Origin: Edaphochlamys debaryana
Taxonomy: Eukaryota > Chlorophyta > Chlorophyceae > Chlamydomonadales
Reading direction: 5' to 3'
Assembly (NCBI GenBank): GCA_016858145.1
Contig: JAEHOE010000210.1
Location: 1 to 64,000 of the forward strand
Length of the DNA stretch: 64,000 bases
Shown here: positions 43,229 to 55,300 of the stretch, one piece after another
Position numbering within the stretch: position 1 is the stretch's first letter
How the letters are laid out: every line of letters starts with the position of its first letter
Position numbers and translations under genes: made by a program
The notes under the pieces: generated by a model
The model's database searches: none
What the model saw: the letters and a program-made list of their open reading frames with translations, nothing else
Told to the model about the DNA's origin: nothing

Positions 43229-44870
43229 CTCCAGCGCCACCTCGAAGGCGCCGAGCCTTTCCCAGCTAGAGCATATGTTTCAAACTGATGCTCATCATGG
43301 AAGCTTCGTGAACTGCCGCAAAGGTCGAAGGCAATGGAGAAACGTCTCACTCTTGGGGGTTGGCGCCACCTGTTTGTGAGCTTGTATGTGCGCGAGGCAA
43401 CTGCTCTGGGTGGGCGACACCTAATGACTCGTGGATGACACCTAATGGGGGTCGCTCTGCCTGATGACGTCCTAGCTCGGGCGGGCGAGTCCCGGCGTCA
43501 ACGGACACGGCAACTGCCCCTCAGGAGGGCTGCCCGTCAGACCGCCTTCCCTTGCGGTCTGGTGCGGTCGGCCCTTGCTCCCTGCTACATGCGACAGCGA
43601 CAGGTCCAGGGACACAATCAGAGCACTATGCCCTGCTGTTCGCAAGCGTACGGCCAGGATACGGCAGGCGTGGGCGGCCGGGTGACAACTGTAACTCAGT
43701 TAGGCATCCCGAGCCTCTCGAGACCGCAGTCTCTTGCGGTCCTCTGCATAGATGCTCAGCGCGTCAGTGACAGGTCCTCGCTCCACACATGCACAGGGCA
43801 GGGATGCATTCTGTGAGTTGCCCCCCGGTGTTGGAATTGCTCCCCTTGCTTTTCGCGTAACCTCGTCCCCCGCTCCCCCCTTCCCGGTGCTAATGGAACA
43901 GATTGCCCAGGGACCGGCCATGCGGATTGCATCGTGCTGGTAAGACCTCAAGCCGCTCGAGGGCGGGCTAATCTGTCTACAGACTCTGCATAGGCCCCCC
44001 GCCAGCCCCCACCATTCGTGGGCATATCCCACCCTCCCGGCCTGCGCCTGCCCTCGTGCTTGAGTCCTTGAGACAAGGCCAAGGTTGTAAGCCCGGGCTT
44101 GGTTACATGCGTCCTTCCAACGACTTTGATCACAACGCAAGGACCCCGCACACGACCGTGAAGGACTAGCCGAGCGGGGACTTACCCTACCTCTCTACCG
44201 TCCACACTAGTTGCCACCACCAGCACCCTTAAGTCACGCGGGCCTCAACACATTTGTAGAGCTTAGCCAAGTGTGAAACCAGGCAAGTACATCGCAATCG
44301 CACAGCCGCTGCGCGGCTGCGCCAGACCTCAACAAGATGCGTGGTTGAACATAGATTCTGGTACACCCCTGGTCTCCGTTCCGTACACCCGCGTGCGACC
44401 GACAACTCCCTGCAGCTCCTCAGTGCGCACGCCAGCCTGCCAGCAACAAACCCACACACCATCCTCAGTTTGTGCAAATGCCGGAAGAGCACACACAACT
44501 AGATCCCGCGACAAGTGCGGGATGTCCATCCCGGAAAAGGGATGCCAAGGGTTGCGTGCTTGCGTCAGGCGCCCTCCCAAGAAGACGTCACCAGGCCAAC
44601 CTAGACGCCAGTCCCTGCGAAGCGCCCCCTTTCATACACACACAAACATGCTTGCGGCGTCTGCATCCGCGCCCGAGCCACGTGCCATGCTCTAGCCTTC
44701 CGGTCTTATTATCGTGTGGTGGATCTCCCCTTCCGGCACGCCTCTTCAAGGCCCCGGCTCTCACATCATGCGCACGCGTTCCGCAAACATCAAACGCACA
44801 AACCAAATGGTGTTATCAAACGCTTTCTGGGGCCCTAACCGCAGCCTACCCAAGCACAACGAAAGAGCGA
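43229..44870. other. Intergenic: sulfatase promoter region
   Basis: No domain-bearing frame on either strand. Short frames such as 43445-43816 (+) have no motif or splice support. The promoter of the minus-strand sulfatase should lie just right of 43228. Confidence 0.5.
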
Positions 44871-44875
44871 TTACA
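44871..44875 (-). terminator. Candidate TGTAA polyadenylation signal of the polo-like kinase
   Basis: Minus-strand TGTAA about 1.46 kb after the kinase stop. The intervening 44876-46330 is rich in GTGTGTG/GGTTTG on the transcript strand and lacks coding signals, fitting a long 3' UTR. Confidence 0.35.
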
Positions 44876-46330
44876 CAAGAACAGCAGCACAGTCGCAGTG
44901 CAGAGTCCCTACACAATTAGGGGCGGCCGCAGCACAACCCTAGTAATCCATGCCTCGCTTTCCATAGGGAATCACCATGACCCATCTGTTGTTCCATGCC
45001 CAAAGCTCAGCCTGCTCCCATACAAGACGCGTGGCGTCTGCAGCCAACGTGGCGCATGACTAACGCACCAAGCGCTGGCTCTTCATGTCCCACACCAGCC
45101 TGGCATGCCTTGTGCGAGCCCGTGGACAAGGCAGAAGGCTGAAGCAATCGACCCCATGCCGCCACGCCAGTCACAGAGCCCCACCCTATCAAGCGATTAG
45201 CGCCCACACCCCACAACAGCCTCCTGCACCAACCGCGCAAAGCCCACGCGCGGAGCGCTCTATACCACACCGCGAACCGTTTGCCGCCTCGTACAAACAC
45301 ACAAAGCCCGTCCCCAGCGAGCCAGCACAGCCTTCCATCAGTTCTGTGACCGGGAGCACACACAGTTCCCGCCAAGCACACAAACACACAACCGCCCCCA
45401 GCGGGTTAGCACACACAACCAACCTCAGCGAGCCAGAAAACCGTCCGCAAGTTCCCATACACCCAGCACGGAGATCTCCCCACGACATGTCAACCCACGC
45501 CCCACCACCCTCCATGCAACAGGGCCACCGCCAGGCACATGCGCCTAAGTCCTGGCACGAAAGAAAGCACCGAGGGTCATTCCTTGCTCCCCGGCTGAGC
45601 TGAGCCGCCTTCACCACCAAACCCCAGCTCTGCTTGCCCGCCCGCGGGAGATAAGCGTAGCTGCTGGCCCCCCACGCTTGGAAGCTTCACACTAAGCCGC
45701 CCCCCAACCTTCTCACAAAGCCATTCCTAATGGAAACGTAGCCCCGGGCTCAAGTGCCACGCATTTAGCTAGTGGCCGTTGGTGATCCAGCCGAACGGAC
45801 CAACCCCCGCAACAAAACGGCCCATCGGCAGAGGCGCGCTTATAAAAGCAGCAAACGGGGCAAAAGTTGGTTGTTCTCCGACGCTTGTGACTCCCTCAGC
45901 CCTCAAAGCAGCCCCTCTCGAGCGAGACCCCACGGCGCTGTGACCACGCGGCCAGAGGTGGCTCTGTGGGGCCACAGGCCCCGTGAATACTCCGGAGACC
46001 TTAATCTTCTTCCTCTCAAAACAGTTGCAGGGGCGTCGAGCCCTACCTCCTCAAGGCTTCGTTGCTTCTCCGGTTCCCGTCCACTCCAGTGCGTTGATTC
46101 CCAGGGCGCAGCGGGTTGCGCCCCTCCTCCGCAAAAACACAGTTCGGCGTCTAGACCAGCCGTCCCCGGCCACCGACCGCGTTCAGTGCGCGCCGGGCCG
46201 TCCCTTGAACCGCACCGTAGGGCCGAGGGCCGGCTCCCGGCCGCTAGGAAAGTACTGCTGCCTAACTAGGGCCCAGGGCCTAGGGCCGGCCACCCGCGGC
46301 CCGCGAGTGCAGCGGCTAGGGGCCCAGGGC
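44876..46330 (-). other. Probable long 3' UTR of the polo-like kinase gene
   Basis: AC-rich on the plus strand (CACACAAC and CAGCGAGCCAGCACA motifs recur around 45290-45430), with no gene recognised. Open frames here are due to the low stop frequency of this composition. Confidence 0.4.
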
Positions 46331-46366
46331 CTAGGGCCGGCCGCCCGCGGCCCGAGAGTGCAGCAG
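46266..46366. repeat. Tandem 50/51-bp duplication across the kinase stop codon
   Basis: 46266-46315 and 46316-46366 are near-identical, starting CTAGGGG/CTAGGGC and containing CCCAGGGCCTAGGGCCGGCC. The second copy (plus order) carries the stop (46331-46333) and the last codons of the kinase; the first lies in the 3' UTR. Confidence 0.9.
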
Positions 46367-49300
46367 CGTGGTGGCGTACTGCAGCCGCCGGGCCACCGAG
46401 TTGCGGGGGCCCGACAGGCGCACAGCGCGCAGGCTGCTGGCCGTGCGGCGGCCGTCCCGCGCCAGGAACTCCACCTCGTCGTCCACCTCGCGCACCACCA
46501 GCTCGCTGCCGTCCACGAACAGCGCCTGCGTGCGGAGCAGAGCGGGGCAAAGCACGGGGCACAGCACGGGTCTCAGCACGGGTCTCAGCACAGCGCGGGG
46601 CTCAGCGCGGGGCTCGGCACCGCACGGGGGCGGCACGCGTCCGCGTGGGTTCACCCGCTGGGCCGGTGCGGGCTTTGGCGCAGACCGGATACAGCGCACG
46701 CACGCACTGACGCAGGCTGGGTGGCTGCTGAGCCTCGCCCGCCCCTTCCCACCTGCAGGGTTCCGCTGCTGAGGCATAGCACGAGCGCCTTAGGCGTCCG
46801 GGCCCACCACGTCACGTGCACCCACGGCGGCTGCGGCGGCGGCCCGTAGCCAGGAGCGGCCCCGGGCCCGGGCGGGCCCTCGCGGCCGGCCGCCGAGGGC
46901 CGCGGCGGGCCCAGCAGGGGCCCTGCTGGGCCCGCCGCTCCGGCGCTGGCGGCGCCGCCAGCAGCCCAAGGGCCGGCGCCCGCGGCGGCCCCGGCGGCTG
47001 CGACTGGGGCCAGCAGGGGGTCCTGGCGGTCGAGTGGGGAGATGTCGATGGCGGGCCCCGTTGGGCCCACGCCGGGCCCCGGCTCGCCCATCATCATGGC
47101 CTCGAAGCTGCGGGGGCGGGGCGCAGCACGGTACGGCAGGTCTCAGCACGGCACGTCACAGCATCGCACAACAGCCGAGAAGCGCAAGCAGCCAGCCCTC
47201 CGGCCCAGTGAGCAGAGAGCAAACCACCAACCAAGGCGGTCCTCAATTGTCAAACCTGCATCCCTCTCAGGAGCCTGTGCTCACCTCCGAAGCAGCCTCA
47301 GCTTCTTCTGCGTGTCGTGCACCCGGCGGCCCGGCGGCGCCGCCACCGGTGCCGGCGCCGCCGCCACCATACCCAGCTGAGTCACCGCGACGGGAGCGTC
47401 TGGCGTCAGCGGCACCGGAACCGAGTGCGTCGGCAGCGGCTGCGGCAGCAGCAACGCGCCGCCGCGCCTGGCGGCGCCGCCGGCTGGCGGCATGAGCAGC
47501 CATGCATGGCTGGCGTTACGGTCGCGGACCATCTGCGTGCCGTCGCGGAACAGCACGCCGACAGCGCCGTTACTAAGCACGTACGACAGGCCGTACCGGG
47601 ATGAGTAATCCAGCCACTTGACGAGCAGCACGTCGCGCGCGGGCTGGGGCGGCGCGAGGGGCGGAGGTGAAGGGTCGCGGGGGATATCGCCGGCGGCTGC
47701 GAGCAGGGGCCCCATGACGGCTGCTGCCGCATGGCCGTACATGCCGGCATCACTAACGTGGCCCGTACGGCTGCTCGGCCGGTGGTCCGACGGCATCAGC
47801 CGGCTGGGCCTGTACGACGCACTGCCCGTACGGCTCAGGCCGTTGCCCTCCTTGAAGGACCGGGATCGGAGGCGGTTGGCGAGCGCCGCCAGGGCCTCCG
47901 GATCCATTCCGGGACTGGATTCGTCGGCCGGAACGGACCGGGCCATTCCGGACGGTTCGGGATCCTTCGCTTCCGGCGCATAGCCCTCGGCCTCGCCCGG
48001 CCTCGCGCTGCCGCCGTTCACAGACCCGCAGCCAGATCCGGATTCGAGTCCGCTCGCGCCGGCAGATGCGGATCCGGTGCCGACGGTGGTCTTGGCGCTG
48101 GATCCGTCTTGCGGCGTGAACGGCGAGAGGGAGCTCTCGGGCCGGCCGTTCTCGCTCGCATGGCCCCCAAGCACCGCCCTCGCAACGCCCGCCACACCGG
48201 AACCTGCCCCATGCGCCCCAGGGTCGGCCCCAGAGCTCGTGGTGGTTCCCGAGGCACCGGATGACGTCGGCGGGGCCGTAACGGTCGACAGAGACCGCGG
48301 CTCCTCATCTTCCAGCGGCAACACCGCGCCGACGCTGGCGGCGCCGCCACGAGCCGCCGCGGCGGCGGCGGCGGCTGCATGGGCCGCCGCCTGGACGGAG
48401 CAATCGAGGCTGAGCAACACAGACGAGCCCGTTACAACGCACGCCTCCTCCTCCTCGTCATGATGCCCAGTTGCCGTGCGCGCGTGCGGCGGCCTCAGCG
48501 GCCGCGCGCCGCCGACGCCCGCCGCTGCCGCCGCCGCCGCCACTGTCCCCAACACGGGATGGGAGCGGAGCTCTCTTGCCGCCGCACGCCCTGCTGCTGC
48601 GCTGTCGCCTGCGGCTGCGCTCACGGGGCCCCCATGCGCTTCCCCGCCGTCCTCGCCCTCGCCTTCGCGCTCGCCCAGGTCGAATCGGAGGCCCGGCGGC
48701 GGCAGGCTCGTCAGCACGGCACGTACGCTGCGGCGGCGCGGCATTGGCGGCGGCGGCACGGCGCGCCGCCCGCCCTGCGGCGGCGGGCTGCAGGCAATGA
48801 GCGCCGCTGCGTCTTCGGCCGCCGCCGGCGCGGCTGCTGCCGCCGCCGACGACGAGGCACCGGCGGCGCCGGCGGCGGCGGACGCTGCGGGACTTGGAGC
48901 CACCAGCCGCCGCTGCCGACCTGCCGCCGCCGCCGCCGCCGCTGCTGCCGCCGCGTGGGGCTGCGGCGAGGCCGCCGGCATAGGGGACGCGAGGGGCGAC
49001 TCGAGGCCAGGAACGACACGGAGGCCGACCGATGACCCCGCCAGCGAGCCCAAAATTGAGTCGTCAGCTGTCAGGAAGGAGGTGGCGGAAGGCGGCGGCG
49101 GCGACGTTACGGCAGCCGCGCTGGCCGCGTAGGCTGCTCGTGCGGTCGGCAGCGGCGGCGACAAGTCGGCGGCCGCGGTGACATGCCGGGAAGTGAAGGG
49201 CGGGTCGGGGTCCATTCGGAGTACGGCCTCGTCCTCCGGAATCATGGGTGGTGAAGAGCCACCGGCGGCGGCCGCACGGCCGCTGACGGCGGCCGCCGTC

Positions 49301-52300
49301 GCCGCCGAGCCCCAGGCCGACAGCACGCCGCCGCCGCCGCCGATAGGGCTGCGAGAGCCGAATATGCCGTACGATCCGTACGACCCGTACTGCGCTGTCG
49401 CCAGCGCGCCAGAGGTGGTGAATGTGAGGGCGGATAGCTCTTCGGCGTCTCGCGACTCGAGGTGCCGTAGCACCTGCTCCAGCTCGACTGGGCCCGGCCG
49501 GGCCCCGGCCTTGGCCTGGGCTGGGCCCGGCCTGGGCGGAGACACGCCGCGCGTGGACAGGGTGGAGGAGGAAAGCCGGCTGGGTGGCAGGTGGGAGCTG
49601 GATCGGCCCTGTGGCGACTGCCCTGGGGGCGACAGGGGACCTCCGGCGCCGGACCCGCTTGTTGCCGGGTGGATTTGAACGCGAGGGCGTTGGCGCGGGG
49701 ACGTGAGCTGCTGCGGTCCCTGCTGCGTATGGGGCTGGGGCGAGGGCGAGGGCGAGGCGTGGTGGCGGAAGTGGCCGGACGTGGATCGAGCACGGTTGGG
49801 GTGCACCGGGCGGGAAAGGTGCTGGCTGGAGGAGCGGGCGCGGTTGGCGGCGGCGGAGCTGGATGCCGACGATGGGTCGCGACTTTGCCCCTGGGCGCTT
49901 CCGCTCCGGTGGAAGCGGCCGTTGCCGTTGCCGTTGCCGGGGCCAGAGTCTTGGCGTTTGGGGCCGGCGGCGGCGCCAGCGGCGGCGGCGCCGTTGGTCA
50001 CTTTGCCGTCGCTGCTGGACCCGCCGCTGACGGAGCCGGAGCCGATGGAGCGCGCCGCCGCCAGCGCCGACGCGCCGCCGACGGGGCCTGCCGGCATCGG
50101 CGGGACGAGCATGGTCATGACTAATCCCTGCACTGACCGGGCAGCGCCGCCAGCTGCGGTAGCGGCGGCGGCGGGAGGGCGGCTGGCGCCCGCCGCGACC
50201 GTCACGGCGGCGGCGGCCTTGGCCGCCGAAGCTGCACCTGCAGTGGCGGCGGTGGCGGCAGCAGCGGTGACGGCGGCGGTTGTCGTGGCGCACGAGAAGG
50301 GCTTGCGGTGGGGCTTGGCGGCGGCCGCAGCTCGAGCCACCTCCATCGACGGTCGAGGCGTGTTCTGCGGCGTGCCGACCGGCCGTACCGCCGAGCTAGC
50401 GGTGGCGGTCCAGACACCGGCCGCATCCGCCGCCGCCGCCGCTGCCACCCCGCCGCCGACACCACTGCCTGACGCCGCCGCGACCAGCGCCGCCGCGGCG
50501 GCGGCGATGGCGGGCACGACGTGATCGACCGACGGCCGCGACACCGCCGGCGACGCCGCTGCTGCCGGCGGCAGCTGTGCCGGCGGCGGCGGCGGCGGCG
50601 CGATCGCCCGCGGCGGCGGCGACGGCGGGATCGGCAGCGCCGCCAGCATTGCCGCCAGGCCGTCTTTAGGGTGCTCTACAGCGCTGCTGCTCGCGCTGCT
50701 GCTACCGCCCCACATCGCGTCGACGACGCCCGTCCCAGAGCCCTCTGCCCCGATGGACACCGCCGCCGCCATGCCCTCCTCCTCCTCCCGCTGTAGCGTG
50801 CGCAGTCGGTCCTTCGCTTCCTGCAGCTGTGGAGCGAGAGAGGGCGTGCGGGACAGCGGTTGAGGGTGGGAGTGAGGAAGCAGGGGCAGCAGGAAACACG
50901 CCGAGCCGGGATGGCATGGCAGAGCCACAGAACCAAGGCGTGGAACACGACCGTCAGCCCCGGCAGCGCGTTCACTCTACGGAGTTGCCCACGGAAAACA
51001 CATTTCCGTTCGTCCCATCCGCCCATCCTCCCGCGCCAGCATACCTGGGAGAGCGCCAGAAGGCGCCAGGGATGCGGCGGCGCTGCCCCCATCGAGGCCC
51101 TTCCCGCGGCCTGACCGGCGCCCAAGGCAGCTGCCTGCACCGGGCTCGGCGCAGCCAGGGACAAGACCTGCGGTGGCGGCTGCAGCTGCGGCTGTGGCGG
51201 CGACGGTGCCGGGCTTTGGGGCTGCGGAAACCGCTGCTCAGGGATCGTCACCTGCACTTGATGGCGCGATGGCGGGCGCGGGACGTCGTAGGAGATTCGC
51301 GACGGGTTGGGGACCGAGCCGGCGGCGCCGCCATTCGCGCCCGCCGCTGCGCCGCTGGGGTGGGCCGACGGCCCTGACTGCATGGCCCAGGACTGACCCC
51401 GCCGCGACCCCGCCGGAGTCGGCCCGTGCCCTTGTGCGTGCCCTTGAACATTACTTGAACTCGAATTCTGTCCAGAGCCCGGCTTCACCAGGTGGGACGC
51501 AGCCTCCTCAGTGACCCGAAGGAGTCCGGTCTGTCCGGCCTGTCCGGTCTGTCCGCCGGACCGGGCTTCGGACTGCCCGCCGGACTGGGCGGCGGCCGGT
51601 CCGCCGGTCCGCGCTGCGGCGTGTCCGGCGAGGTCGGCCGGACCGGACTGGACGCTGCCGGCGGCGCCTGCGGGCCCGGCCAGCCGGTGCGGGATGAGCG
51701 TCGAGGCGGATGCGTGCCAGATGACGTCCCATAACGCGCCGCCGCTCGCGCCGGGGCCTGCGATCGGCTGCAGAGCTGGGGGCGAGAACGGGCTGCGGAA
51801 CGACGAGAGGTTGGGCGCGGTCCGGAGGCTGTCCGCAGCCGCTGACGACGCGGCCGCCTCCGCTCCTTCCCCGCTGGGCAGCTGGTCTCGCGACATTCGG
51901 TGCGGCGGGCCGCCCTTGTTGTATGTGTCGTTGTCCAGGCTTGGGCCGCGGGCCTGCGGGCCGTAGGGAACCAGGGCAGGGCGGAACCGCAGCTCCGCCA
52001 CCGCCGCCGCCGCCGCACTCGCCGCCGCCGGCTCGGGCGGCGAGATGGCTTCCGCGAGCCAGATCGAGCCCGAGGAGGCACGCACGGCCTGAGGAGACGC
52101 GTTGCCGCCTGTGAAGAGGCCGCCGCCCGTGTTGAGCAAGGAGCCAGGGTCGAGGAACACGGCTTGGCACGAGTCGGGCTCGGAGTATCCGGCGTTTGAC
52201 ACCTGGGCAAAGTGGGGCATGAGCTGGCCCGGGCTGATGGCCAGCGCCGCCATGGAGAGGGGCCCAGAGTTGTAGGGCGTTACGCGCTCCACCGAGCCCT

Positions 52301-55300
52301 GGGAAGGCGCCAGCGTGGCGGCGACGGTGCCGCTGCCAGAGCCGCCGGCGCCGCCGCCGCCGGGCGATGTACCGCTGCCCAGGGCGGCGGCGGAGGTGGC
52401 GCCGGCGCCGCCGGTGCTGCAGAGGCTTGGCTCGTCGGAGGCACGCGCCTCCGTCAGCGCCGCCGTCGCGTGGGAGCTGGACACCTGTGGGGAGCTGGCG
52501 GCGGCGGCGCCAGCCCGGCCGCTCACCGTCATGCCGCCAGAGCCGCTGCCGACGGCGCCGCCGAGGGCTGCCGTCAGATGCGCCAGACCCAGCCCCGCTG
52601 GCGTGCCCAACCCGGGCTCTGGTGCGGTGCCCGCCATGCTCGGCGCTGGGGGATAAATCCCGCTCCCGCCCAGCCCGCCCGCTCGGCTCAGGCTGATCAG
52701 CTCCGGGATCGAAAGCGGCTGGCAGGGCGCGGAGCGAACGGACGCGGCCCACGCCAGAAAGTCGTCGGAGGGACACGTGGTGCGGTGCGCGCCGGTCGCG
52801 ACGGGGCGGCACTCCGTGCCGTCAAACACCAGCATCGCAACTGCTCCGTCGGTTGGGTGGCCTGCGAGGGCTCCGACGGTTGCCAGCGGTGCGAACACGG
52901 CAGAGGCAGTGACGCGGCCCCGGCCGCGGGGCAGGGCCGTGCCGGAGCCGCGTCCGTGCCGCAAGACGATGGGGATGGACGGACCCGATTGCATCGGCAT
53001 CGGAGGCTCGGACGCATGCGGCTGCAGCCGCAGGCCGCCTCGGCCCGCCGCCGCCGCCGCCCCGGCGTTGGTTCCGGATTCAGTACCGGCCCCGGAACCA
53101 GCGCCGGCGCCAGATCCAGCTGCGGTGGTGCTGGCGGTGCGGACCCTGAGATCCACGTGGCCATGTGCCCCGATGGATCCAGATCCATTCGCGAGCGGCG
53201 CGTGGCCCCACGGGCGGTTGGGCGAGGCGCCCGTACGTCCTGCCTCGTGCAGCAGCATGATCTCGAGGCTGTCGGCGTCCGTATTGTCGGACGCGCATGA
53301 CTCATGCCCGTCCTCCCCGACTGCGTAGCCCATGTGATACAAGCCGGCGTGCGTAGCTCTCAAGTTAGCCGCCATCGGCCGGGTCGCTGCTTCCGCCGCC
53401 GCCGCTCCAGTTGAAGTCGCACCAGTCGAGTTCGTAGCCCGGCCCGCCGCCGACGTCGCCGACGCCCTGCCGACGACGCTGCTGCCCATGACTAATGTAT
53501 CGCGGCCGAGGCGGTTGGTTTCCTTGGCCCGCGCCCTGGCGGCGGCCCGGTGGGAGAGGAAGGCCGCGCGTGTGGCACCGGACATGATGGGGCGCGGCCC
53601 GCCGCTGCCGCTGGCGGCGGCGCTGACGGCGTTGGGTCCCGAGGCGCCGGCGGGGCTACCGCCGCTGCCGCAAGGGCTGCCGCGGCCGCTGCTGTTGGCC
53701 GCGCTGCGGCCGCCGGCGGTGGCGCGGCGGAGGCGCAGCAGGTGCTCGCGCGGCAGCGACCCCGTGCCGCTGCCGCCGCCGCCGCCGGGGCTGCCCGCCG
53801 CCATGCCGTTGGCGCTCGGGCTGGGCTGGCGGGGGCTGCCAGGCCCGGCAGCCATCTCCGCCGCCGCTGCTCCCGGCCCAGTCACGTCACGGCCCGCGAC
53901 GTGGCGCGTGACAGACGTGTAGCTCCGGAGCAGACCCCCGCGGCCGGCCGCCTCATCCTCAGCCGCAAGCGGCGGCGCTAGCCCGGCTAACAGCGCCGAC
54001 GGCCCCACGCCTGCGTGGGCCGTCGGGTCCGGGCTGCCCAGGCCGAACGCCAACGCCGCGTCGATGCAGCGAGTGTTGGGCGGGAGCGCGCTGCCGTCGA
54101 CGGCGCCGGCTGACAGCATGGGCAGCAGGCCCTGGATGCGGCTCGGCGACGGCGGGGCCGCAAAGTAGAACTGGTGCTGGTGCTGCTGTTGGTGCGGCTG
54201 CTGGTGCTGTTGTTGGTGGGGGTTGTGCGCGGTCCGGGGTTGTGCGCTGGCAGCCTGGGACCGCGAACCTGAGGAGGGCCGGGCGCAGGACAGCATAACC
54301 GTGCCCAAGAAGCCCGCCGCCGGCGCGTCCGTCTCCGCGGTCTCACCATCGTGGAGCTCGGGAATGTCTGGAAACGCCGAGGCCGAGGCCGCCGAGGCGA
54401 CGCCGCTGGGAAGGGCGCAGTAGGTCCAGACGCCAGAAACGCCGCTCTCAATGCCCGCGCCGGGGGCAGGCGGGGCGCCGAACCCGTTGGGCCCGAGGAT
54501 GTCCGTGCCGGCAGTGGACAAAGTGCTGGTCCGGTGCCGCGTCAGCGCCGGTTCCGGCATGCTAGCTCGCGCAAACATGGTGTGGAGATTCGGCGTCGCG
54601 CCGTGCTCCGTCCCGGCGCGGCCGCCCCCGTGCCCGTGCCCGCCAACGCCGCCACCGACGGTGCCGTGCGTGGCGTGCTGCGCGTGCGGCGGCTCCGGGC
54701 CCAGCACGGTCACCGCAAGCGGAGCACGGTTCATGGCCGAAGCTGGGACGCTGCAGCCGCCATCGAGCGCGGCCATTGCGGCCCCGGTTTGGCTCGAGCC
54801 AGCGACGATGCCGCGTGGTTGGGCGGTGGACCGAGCCCGAACGCGGCGGTGGCTGCCTAGCCGTTGGCCGTTTGAGGGCTCGTGATGGTGGTGGTGGTGG
54901 TGGCGGCGGGCCCGGTTGGGGCCCGACTGGGACCCGGGCTCCTCGGGCCCGGCGCCAACCGTCGCAGATCCGGGCCTGCGCGGCGCGGGTCGGGGCCGGA
55001 ACAGCTTAGTCGTGAGTCAGGCACGGGCCTCACAGGCAAAGCTGAGCTGCTTCTCCCCCTAGACCCAACCGCGGCGGTAGCAGCAGATGGCCGCTTGCGA
55101 AGTGAACCCGCACCCACATGCCCTGCTCAGCCCCAGCCCCAGCCTGCTCACCTGAACGCAAGCGTAGCCTCTTCCTCCTCCAGCCGCGTCTGCTGCGTCG
55201 ACCTCCTGAGCGCGTGCGATTGCGTGTGAGAGGGGGCTTGCGAGTGCGTGTGCGACCGGGCGCGTCGGTTCGCCTCGCCACCGCCGGCGCCGGGGTTCGG

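Noticed and set aside
47317..54860. Many plus-strand frames of 150-360 codons opposite the kinase linker
   Set aside because: They are mirror images of the Ala/Gly/Pro-rich linker and have no motifs. The minus frame alone connects in phase to kinase and polo-box exons.
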